Positions 8,938 to 13,808 of a DNA stretch of 15,337 bases are shown in pieces. Every line of letters begins with the position of its first letter. Within the stretch, counting starts at the first letter, position 1. The translations under genes and the position numbers were made by a program. Under the pieces are notes generated by a model. It saw nothing but the letters and a program-made list of their open reading frames with translations. It had not been told where the DNA came from and searched no databases. The DNA comes from Nitrospinota bacterium (GTDB lineage Bacteria; Tectomicrobia; Entotheonellia; J063): contig RFHZ01000422.1 of the NCBI GenBank assembly GCA_003696125.1, positions 1 to 15,337 of the forward strand, read 5' to 3'.

Positions 8938-9723
8938 ATGGATGCTACATTACCATTACCAGGGATAGGTGAAAATGTTTTACGACCCCAGCGCGATTTG
9001 GGGAGTGTCAGGCAGCTCCAGTACGTGAACACAGACACCCGGGCCAGCACGGAGATCGCCCTCACCACCGCCGAAGGGGATCGCGTCACCCTCTCCGCCA
9101 CTTCCCTCTCCCAGGCCGCATACGCCAGCTACGATTACCGGGGTCGCCTCCAGGGAGAAGCGGTTGATCTGCATGCCGAGACCGTGCAGCTCAGCTCCCA
9201 AAGCGGCATCACCATTACGGTAGAAGGGGATCTGAGTGAGGAGGAGCTGGCAGATATCCACCGGCTGATCAACACGGTCGAGGGGATAGCGCGGGAGTTC
9301 TTTAGCGGTGATCAGGAGGGAGCGCTGAGACAGGCGCTGCACATCGAAGATTTTGATTCGATTGCCCGCTTTGAGGCTGACCTCCAATACTCGCGTAGCG
9401 TTACCGTTGGTCACATCTACGAGGGGGACGGGAGGATGAAGGAGCTCTCCTCTGCTCCAGCCCCCAAGGAGCTAAAGCACCTGTTCAAGAGAATACGGAA
9501 AGCCATCGAGCATTCCGGGGTAGAAAAGGAAAAAGCCGCCAAGGTCATGCGTAAATTCATTCCCAAGCTCCTGAAAAAACTGGCCGATCACTACAGCGAG
9601 GACGCAGATAAACGCAAGCCAGCCGAGAAGATGACGGCAAAGTGGCATCGCTTTGCCGGCCACAACCTGTCCCCCCTCTTCTCCGACCTGTTTGCCTCCT
9701 CTCTCCACAGGGGAGAGGATTGA
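8938..9723 (+). CDS. Uncharacterised protein, acidic N-terminal and basic C-terminal halves
   Basis: I cannot assign a function. The 261 residues have no signal peptide or membrane segment. Residues 36-100 look like beta strands (TEIALTTAEGDRVTLSATSL, ETVQLSSQSGITITVEGDL). Residues 100-150 (LSEEELADIHRLINTVEGIAREFFSGD, then a helix ending FEADLQ) look like a helical segment. This combination resembles a group of hypothetical bacterial proteins I recall, with 'TVEGDL...DI...I..I...FFSGD' and sometimes annotated DUF5610-like; that match is from memory and unverified. Residues 175-235 are strongly basic and helical (KELKHLFKRIRKAIEHSG, KFIPKLLKKLADHY) and could bind nucleic acid or a partner. 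The ribosome binding site is modest (AAGGGG, about 10 bp before the ATG). It stands 101 bp after the hydrolase gene and is followed by a hairpin and the duplicated leader. Confidence 0.6.
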   Translation: MDATLPLPGIGENVLRPQRDLGSVRQLQYVNTDTRASTEIALTTAEGDRVTLSATSLSQAAYASYDYRGRLQGEAVDLHAETVQLSSQSGITITVEGDLSEEELADIHRLINTVEGIAREFFSGDQEGALRQALHIEDFDSIARFEADLQYSRSVTVGHIYEGDGRMKELSSAPAPKELKHLFKRIRKAIEHSGVEKEKAAKVMRKFIPKLLKKLADHYSEDADKRKPAEKMTAKWHRFAGHNLSPLFSDLFASSLHRGED

Positions 9724-9730
9724 TCGTCGG

Positions 9731-9771
9731 GTCCGCAGGGTACAGCGCTAAGCCGCTACTGCTCTGCGGAC
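9731..9771 (+). terminator. Strong hairpin after the hypothetical gene (possible terminator)
   Basis: GTCCGCAG at 9731-9738 and CTGCGGAC at 9764-9771 are perfect 8 bp arms, with an inner AGCG/CGCT stem around CTAAGC. It starts 8 bp after the stop codon. It is followed by TGCTCTCTCTC rather than a T run, so it is not a textbook intrinsic terminator. Confidence 0.4.
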
Positions 9772-9785
9772 TGCTCTCTCTCCGC

Positions 9786-10024
9786 TCCCCGTGATCCCTT
9801 TCTACATTTCTCTTTCCCGGCACTCACCGGATAGGTATAATGAGATATCGTCTCTCTGCGTTGTGTGTGCCTGGTGTATTGCCGTCAAGCGTTCCGTGTC
9901 CGGCAACACAGGGGCGCAGCGTGCTGCGTCCCGACCAGAAGGTGGTCTGTGTGCCGCCTCTGTGAAGAGATAAGCAGAGCAGAGGGGCATTTGTCAAGTC
10001 GTTTACGTTGAGGAAGAAGAAGAG
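9786..10024 (+). repeat. Left copy (R1) of a 239 bp direct repeat: leader duplicate without a gene start
   Basis: This stretch repeats at 10813-11051 in the same orientation, offset by 1027 bp, with about nine differences (seven substitutions and two compensating single-base indels, counted by eye; about 96% identity). It carries a perfect TATAAT at 9836-9841, a CCGG-N6-CCGG inverted repeat in the spacer upstream of it, a hairpin at 9889-9917 and a purine-rich end. Where R2 has the GTG start of the dehydrogenase (11051-11053), R1 has GCA (10024-10026), and similarity stops there. R1 is therefore a promoter-plus-leader copy cut off from its gene. It now lies upstream of hicBA and could in principle transcribe into it. 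No terminal inverted repeats of an insertion sequence are visible. Confidence 0.93.
9836..9841 (+). promoter_or_regulatory. Candidate -10 box in R1
   Basis: A perfect TATAAT, identical to the one in R2. The -35 region 17 bp upstream (TTTCCC-like) is poor, so activity may need an activator. CCGG arms at 9817-9820 and 9827-9830 sit between -35 and -10, where an operator could lie. Confidence 0.4.
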
Positions 10025-10036
10025 CAGTAAAAAGCC

Positions 10037-10065
10037 TTGACTGGTCTAGAGAACTACTCTACAAT
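10037..10065 (+). promoter_or_regulatory. Candidate sigma-70 promoter of hicBA
   Basis: TTGACT at 10037-10042 and TACAAT at 10060-10065 are separated by exactly 17 bp, one mismatch from consensus in each box. It begins 13 bp after the end of R1, inside the AT-rich segment unique to the insert, and would give a leader of about 125 nt to the hicB ATG. TATAAT at 10147-10152 could be a second, nearer -10 box, but its -35 (TTCTTA) is weak. Confidence 0.65.
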
Positions 10066-10160
10066 GAGTAAAATGTCAAGAGAAGAAGAGGAAGACGGAA
10101 GTACATCTAATCAGAGCCTTCTATTCTTATGATTTTTGAAAGGGATTATAATTATTTTAC

Positions 10161-10180
10161 TATACCGTTAGGCCAGTATA
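10161..10180. promoter_or_regulatory. Possible operator upstream of hicB
   Basis: TATAC at 10161-10165 and GTATA at 10176-10180 are inverted arms with a 10 bp spacer, 15 bp before the hicB ATG and just upstream of its GGAGGT ribosome binding site. Toxin-antitoxin operons are often self-repressed at such sites. Five-base arms alone are weak evidence. Confidence 0.3.
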
Positions 10181-10195
10181 AGTTGGAGGTACAAC

Positions 10196-10414
10196 ATGAA
10201 AGGTGAATTCACAGCAATTATAGAGCCCGCACCTGAAGGTGGGTATTGGGCAATTTGTCCAGAAGTACCAGGTGCCAATGGACAAGGAGAAACGATAGAT
10301 GAAGCAAAAGAGAATTTGCGCCAGGCTATTGAACTGATTCTTCAGGATCGAAGAGAGGATATTCTTCGTGGATTACCTGAAGATGCAATCCAAGAAAAGA
10401 TTGTAATTACATGA
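10196..10414 (+). CDS. hicB: HicB-family antitoxin
   Basis: A 72-residue protein with the HicB signature: a short beta-strand start (FTAIIEPAPEGGYWAICPEVPG) followed by NGQGETIDEAKENLRQAIELILQDR, the helix of the partial RNase H-like fold. HicB proteins bind and neutralise HicA mRNA interferases. This one is of the short type; no separate C-terminal helix-turn-helix or ribbon-helix-helix domain is visible, so how it would repress its promoter is unclear. It precedes hicA, with a 4 bp ATGA overlap, which implies coupled translation. The ribosome binding site GGAGGT at 10185-10190 is close to ideal. G+C is 42% by hand count, far below its neighbours, consistent with horizontal acquisition. The pair lies between the two copies of the 239 bp repeat. 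Confidence 0.92.
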   Translation: MKGEFTAIIEPAPEGGYWAICPEVPGANGQGETIDEAKENLRQAIELILQDRREDILRGLPEDAIQEKIVIT

Positions 10415-10590
10415 AACGGAAAGATTTAGAAAGAAAATTGCGAATAGCTGGTTGTTATCTCAAAAGAGAAGGTACTTCGCACTCGTTGTGGATTAATCCG
10501 AAAACCGGAGTTATTGAAGCAGTCCCCCGGCATAATGAAATCAAAGAACCTCTAGCAAAGAAAATACTAAAAAGCCTAAATGCAGAATAA
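10411..10590 (+). CDS. hicA: HicA-family mRNA interferase toxin
   Basis: A 59-codon frame, easily missed because of its size, starts at the ATG overlapping the hicB stop and ends TAA at 10588-10590. It reads MKRKDLERKLRIAGCYLKRE, then GTSHSLWINPKTGVIEAVPR, then HNEIKEPLAKKILKSL. This is the HicA double-stranded-RNA-binding-like fold: an N-terminal helix 'kdl...L...G', the catalytic histidine in GTSHSLW (His24), a strand hairpin, and a final helix with 'H.Ei....ak.ilk.l'. HicA cleaves mRNA and tmRNA and stops growth when not bound by HicB. The frame is intact and the catalytic His is present, so it may be active. G+C is 37% by hand count, with many A-ending codons unlike the rest of the window. 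Confidence 0.92.
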   Translation: MKRKDLERKLRIAGCYLKREGTSHSLWINPKTGVIEAVPRHNEIKEPLAKKILKSLNAE

Positions 10591-10812
10591 GTGGCTTAGA
10601 GCTTGTTATGCACTTTGAAATATTACATCCCTACCCGTGACGCTCCCTGCGTCAATCTTGCATGTTTGCAGGTATCACCTGCCGGGCCAGCAGATGCCCA
10701 AGCGTTTCCCCTGCCATATGGATCTTGCTCCCTTTCCGTTCCTGGATTCCATCGTATCTGGCACGACTACCACTCTCGGGAGTAGACTGCAGAGTCCTGC
10801 GGTCAAAAATGG
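10591..10812. other. GC-rich non-coding stretch between hicA and R2
   Basis: After about 40 AT-rich bases, composition returns to GC-rich. No convincing gene is seen; short frames here have no recognisable domain and no ribosome binding site. Two perfect hairpins sit side by side: TGACGC-TCCCT-GCGTCA (10638-10654) and GCAGGT-ATC-ACCTGC (10668-10682). Neither is followed by a T run, but they may end or protect hicBA transcripts. The stretch has no obvious counterpart left of R1. Confidence 0.4.
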
Positions 10813-10843
10813 TCCCCGTGATCCCTTTTTACATTTCTCTTTC

Positions 10844-10868
10844 CCGGCACTCGCCGGATAGGTATAAT
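10844..10868 (+). promoter_or_regulatory. Candidate promoter and operator of the dehydrogenase gene
   Basis: TATAAT at 10863-10868 is a perfect -10 box; the -35 region (about 10840-10845, TTTCCC) is poor. The inverted repeat CCGGC-ACTC-GCCGG at 10844-10857 occupies the spacer, a usual operator position. In R1 the matching site has one change that shortens each arm to CCGG. Confidence 0.45.
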
Positions 10869-10916
10869 GAGATATCGTCTCTCTGGCGTTGTGTGTGCCT
10901 GGTGTATTGTCGTCAA

Positions 10917-10974
10917 GCGTTCCGTGTCCGGAACACGGGGACGCAGCGTGCTGCGTTCCGACCAGAAGGTGGTC
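10917..10974 (+). promoter_or_regulatory. Leader RNA structure with mutually exclusive hairpins
   Basis: Hairpin A pairs GCGTTCCGTGT (10917-10927) with ACACGGGGACGC (10933-10944), loop CCGGA, one bulged G. Hairpin B pairs GGGACGCAGC (10938-10947) with GCTGCGTTCC (10950-10959). They share 10938-10944, so only one can form. Hairpin C (GACCA-GAAGG-TGGTC) is at 10960-10974. Further down, CCTCTG (10984-10989) can pair with CAGAGG (11007-11012). No known riboswitch class was recognised. Confidence 0.45.
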
Positions 10975-11050
10975 TGTGTGCCGCCTCTGTGAAGAGATAA
11001 GCAGAGCAGAGGGGCATTTGTCAAGTCGTTTACGTTGAGGAGGAAGAAGA

Positions 11051-11947
11051 GTGGACACACGGGAAACAACGGTCGGGATCATCGGGGTGGGGAACATCGG
11101 TATGGGTATGGCCAAAAACCTGCTCAAAGCAGGTTTCCCTCTGGTTGCCTGTGATGTGCGGCAAGAGCCCCTCCGCACCTTACAGGATCTGGGAGCCCGC
11201 ATTGCGTCCAGTCCCCGGGAAGTGGCGCAGGCGAGTGGTACCGTGCTGGCCGTGGTACTCGATTATGCGCAGATCCAGGCGGTGGTCGAGGGGCCACACG
11301 GGGTCAAAGAGGGGGTAAGGGAAGGGGACACCTTCATCATCTGCAGCACCATTGCTCCCCAGCAGGTGCAGGAAGTGGGACAGGCCCTTGCCCCGCTGGG
11401 GGTGGCCGTGCTCGATGCCCCGGTAAGCGGGGGGAGAGAGGGGGCAGAAGCGGGCACCCTCAGTATCATGGTGGGGGGAGAGGAATCGACTTTCCAGCGA
11501 TGCCGCCGGATCTTGGAAGCCGTTGGAGAGCACATCTACTATGCCGGTCCCCTGGGGAGTGGAGAGAAGATCAAGGCGATCAACCAGCTCCTGGTCGGGG
11601 TGCATCTGGTAGCCACCGCCGAGGCGGTGGTGCTCGGGAAGAAAGGGGGACTCGATCCGCAGCTGGTCTATGAGGTCATCAACCAGAGCCTGGGCTATAG
11701 CCGGGTCTTTGCCATGAAAGCCCCACGCATGATCGCGCACGACTTTCAACCCCGGGGCATCCTGCGGATCTTCCTCAAGGACCTGGGCATCGTGGCCAGT
11801 ATGGCCGAGGAGGCCGGCTCTCCGGTCTTCCTCACTCACCTCTCCCGCCAGATCTTTGCCACCGCCTGCACATTGGGGCTGGGCGAGGCAGATGACTCTG
11901 CCGTGGTCCAGGTGCTGGAGAGGCTGGCCGGCATGGAAGCAGGGTAA
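11051..11947 (+). CDS. NAD(P)-dependent beta-hydroxyacid dehydrogenase (3-hydroxyisobutyrate dehydrogenase / tartronate semialdehyde reductase family)
   Basis: A 298-residue enzyme with an N-terminal Rossmann domain and a C-terminal helical domain. GVGNIG at residues 12-17 is the dinucleotide-binding loop; DAPVSGGREGAEAGTLSIMVGG (from 122) is the substrate-binding signature; GSGEKIKAINQLL (169-181) holds the catalytic Lys175 with Asn178, close to the KLANQ pattern of tartronate semialdehyde reductase; KDLGI (243-247) is the last conserved stretch. The family oxidises or reduces small beta-hydroxyacids; substrate cannot be fixed from sequence. The GTG start at 11051 is supported by AGGAGG 7 bp upstream and by the full N-terminal strand. 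Its leader is the right copy of the 239 bp repeat. It ends 6 bp from the convergent importer operon, which could supply a sugar-derived substrate. Confidence 0.88.
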   Translation: MDTRETTVGIIGVGNIGMGMAKNLLKAGFPLVACDVRQEPLRTLQDLGARIASSPREVAQASGTVLAVVLDYAQIQAVVEGPHGVKEGVREGDTFIICSTIAPQQVQEVGQALAPLGVAVLDAPVSGGREGAEAGTLSIMVGGEESTFQRCRRILEAVGEHIYYAGPLGSGEKIKAINQLLVGVHLVATAEAVVLGKKGGLDPQLVYEVINQSLGYSRVFAMKAPRMIAHDFQPRGILRIFLKDLGIVASMAEEAGSPVFLTHLSRQIFATACTLGLGEADDSAVVQVLERLAGMEAG

Positions 11948-11953
11948 ACGCGC

Positions 11954-12799
11954 TTATTTGATGGCACCGGCCGTGAGACCGGAGACGTAGTAATCGAGGA
12001 AGAAGCTATAGATCATGGCGATAGGGACCGATCCGAGTAGAGCCCCGGCCATTAACGAGCCCCAATAGTACACATCTCCCCGGATCAGTTCGACCACCAC
12101 CCCGACCGGTATCGTCTTCTGACTGGTACGGGAGATGAAGGTCAACGCGTAGATGAACTCATTCCAGGAGAGGGTAAAGGAGAAAAGGGCAGCACAAACG
12201 ATGCCGGGAACGGCCAGGGGTAAGACGATTTTTATAAAGGCTCCCAGGCGTGTGGCCCCGTCGATCATGGCGCATTCCTCGAGTTCACGCGGGATGGTTT
12301 TAAAGTACCCCATCAAGAGCCAGGTGCAAAAGGGAACGAGAAAGGTCGGATAGGTCAGAAGCAATGCCCAGATGGAGTTGGCAACACCCAGGGTATTGAC
12401 GACCTGGGAGAGGGGGATAAACAGCAGGGAGGTGGGGACCAGGTAGGAGATAAAGATGGCGATACCAAACCCCTCTGCACCGCGAAAGCGGAGACGGGCC
12501 AGCCCGTACCCTGCCAGCACCCCGATGATCACCGAGGTACAGGTGGTGATGATACCGACGAGCAGGCTATTGTACATCCAGGTGAGAAAATCGGTGTCTT
12601 CAAACAGGTAGGTGTACTGGGAGAGCACCGGTTTTTGAACCCAAAAAGGGAAGGCCTTCAGGCTATAAAGCTCCCGGTTACTCTTGATTGAGGCCAGAAA
12701 CATCCAATAAAAAGGGAAAAGGGCGAAGATGACGAAGATGCTTAGAGGACAATAGGTTCCCCCCAGCGTACGTAGATGCTGATGGATTCGTCGAGACAT
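11954..12799 (-). CDS. Carbohydrate-type ABC importer permease, MalG/UgpE class
   Basis: A 281-residue inner-membrane protein with about six transmembrane helices (for example 19-36, 77-98, 112-133, 143-165, 196-216, 249-270). The cytoplasmic EAA loop that contacts the ATPase is at about 174-197 (EECAMIDGATRLGAFIKIVL). The end YVSGLTAGAIK is typical of the CUT1-family MalG-like permeases that import oligosaccharides, glycerol-3-phosphate or polyols. It starts 2 bp after the stop of the partner permease, with GAGGAG about 9 bp before its ATG, so the two are co-translated. It is the last gene of the minus-strand operon and runs into the convergent dehydrogenase. Confidence 0.92.
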   Translation of the reverse strand: MSRRIHQHLRTLGGTYCPLSIFVIFALFPFYWMFLASIKSNRELYSLKAFPFWVQKPVLSQYTYLFEDTDFLTWMYNSLLVGIITTCTSVIIGVLAGYGLARLRFRGAEGFGIAIFISYLVPTSLLFIPLSQVVNTLGVANSIWALLLTYPTFLVPFCTWLLMGYFKTIPRELEECAMIDGATRLGAFIKIVLPLAVPGIVCAALFSFTLSWNEFIYALTFISRTSQKTIPVGVVVELIRGDVYYWGSLMAGALLGSVPIAMIYSFFLDYYVSGLTAGAIK

Positions 12800-12801
12800 C
12801 G

Positions 12802-13740
12802 TTAGTACTCCTCACGCCGCAACAGGCGCAGTTGGAAAAAGACAACAACCACAAGCACGGGGAAGAGGAAGAGGGAAATCGCTGCCCCCTCACCGATGCG
12901 AGCCGTGACGAGACCGGTTTGATAGGCATAGGTGGCGAAGAGATGGGTCGAGTTTGTGGGACCTCCTCGTGTCAGCACATAGACGATGTTGAAGTCGCTA
13001 AAGGTGAAGATGGTCGAGAACAGGATGACGATCATCAATACCGGCTTTAACAAGGGCAGGGTGATGTACCAGAATTGGGTCAGAGGGCCGGCACCATCGG
13101 TCTTGGCCGCTTCGTAAAGTTCCTGGGGGATAGATACCAGACCGGCGAGAATGGAGATGGCAAAGAAGGGCATCCCTCGCCAGGTATTCACAATGATGAC
13201 GGAGAGCATCGCCCAATGGGGCTTCCCCAGCCAGAGAATCCCTTGTTTGATGATTCCCAGGCGTAGTAGCACCCAGTTGATGATGCTATAGGTGGCATCG
13301 AAGATCCAGAGGAAGGCCAAAGTACTCAAGGCCGTTGGGACAATCCATGGGAGCAGGATGGCCCCACGGAAGAACTTCTGTCCCCGAATCGATCGATTTA
13401 ACAAGAGAGCGAGGATCATGCCGAAGACCACCTTAAGGGTAACCGAGGAGAAGGTGAAGACAAAAGAGTTCTGGAGAGTTTGACGAAAGATCTGGCTATC
13501 CAATAAGGTCCAGAAGTTCTTGAGGCCAACAAAGGTGCCCGGTTTCCCGATCACTTTATTCTGCAAGCTCAGACCGATAGCGATGAAGAAGGGATAGGCA
13601 ACCAACACCAGCAACAGGAGGAGGGCAGGAGCAATAACCAGGTATCCTAGCACCTGTTCGTTCTCAAAGACCGTACCGATCCGGGTAAGGAAGCGCTTGC
13701 GTGGTACGGCTGTCGTTTGACTCGCGGCAAAAGAGGGCAT
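12802..13740 (-). CDS. Carbohydrate-type ABC importer permease, MalF/UgpA class
   Basis: A 312-residue inner-membrane protein with about six helices (first at 31-55, then 92-115, 127-147, 177-200, 232-252 and one near 280-303). The EAA loop lies at about 207-234 (ELYEAAKTDGAGPL, then the ITLPLLKPV segment), as in MalF-like CUT1 permeases. It forms the translocation pore with the MalG-type protein encoded right after it. It follows the binding-protein gene after a 68 bp gap that contains a strong hairpin. The ATG at 13740 is preceded by GAGGAGG 10-11 bp upstream. No nucleotide-binding subunit is present in the window, so the ATPase is encoded further on or shared with another importer. Confidence 0.92.
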   Translation of the reverse strand: MPSFAASQTTAVPRKRFLTRIGTVFENEQVLGYLVIAPALLLLLVLVAYPFFIAIGLSLQNKVIGKPGTFVGLKNFWTLLDSQIFRQTLQNSFVFTFSSVTLKVVFGMILALLLNRSIRGQKFFRGAILLPWIVPTALSTLAFLWIFDATYSIINWVLLRLGIIKQGILWLGKPHWAMLSVIIVNTWRGMPFFAISILAGLVSIPQELYEAAKTDGAGPLTQFWYITLPLLKPVLMIVILFSTIFTFSDFNIVYVLTRGGPTNSTHLFATYAYQTGLVTARIGEGAAISLFLFPVLVVVVFFQLRLLRREEY

Positions 13741-13758
13741 CGACTCTTCCTCCTCGTA

Positions 13759-13800
13759 GTGCTCTCCCTACTCCTCTCTGTCCAGAGGAGCAGGGAGCAC
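13759..13800 (-). promoter_or_regulatory. Intercistronic hairpin between binding-protein and permease genes
   Basis: On the + strand GTGCTC-TC-CCT-A-CTCCTCT (13759-13777) pairs with AGAGGAG-C-AGGGAGCAC (13784-13800) around a 6-base loop, with one 2-base bulge and one mismatch that becomes a G-U pair in the minus-strand transcript. It has no T run, so it more likely stabilises the upstream binding-protein mRNA or partly attenuates the permease genes than terminates fully. Confidence 0.6.
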
Positions 13801-13808
13801 TTCAGGCT

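Larger units (their letters stand above)
10813..11051 (+). repeat. Right copy (R2) of the 239 bp direct repeat: promoter and leader of the dehydrogenase
   Basis: The second copy of the repeat ends at the first base of the GTG start of the dehydrogenase. It contains the CCGGC-ACTC-GCCGG inverted repeat (10844-10857), a perfect TATAAT (10863-10868), a leader of about 175 nt with several hairpins, and the AGGAGG ribosome binding site (11038-11043). The hairpin arms at 10917-10927/10933-10944 pair better here than in R1, and only this copy is joined to a gene, so R2 is probably the functional original or the better maintained copy. Confidence 0.93.

Noticed and set aside
10167-10173. GTTAGGC before hicB, matching the integron core-site pattern GTTRRRY, with a toxin-antitoxin 'cassette' behind it
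   Set aside because: A seven-base degenerate pattern is common by chance. No paired attC structure with an inverse core site follows hicA, and no integrase or other cassettes are present.
10603-11000. Several short + strand open frames between hicA and the dehydrogenase
   Set aside because: They cross from non-repeat sequence into R2, lack ribosome binding sites, and have no recognisable domain.
9786-11051. The flanking repeats as insertion sequence or MITE ends
   Set aside because: The repeats are direct, 239 bp long, have no terminal inverted repeats, no transposase lies between them, and no target-site duplication was seen.
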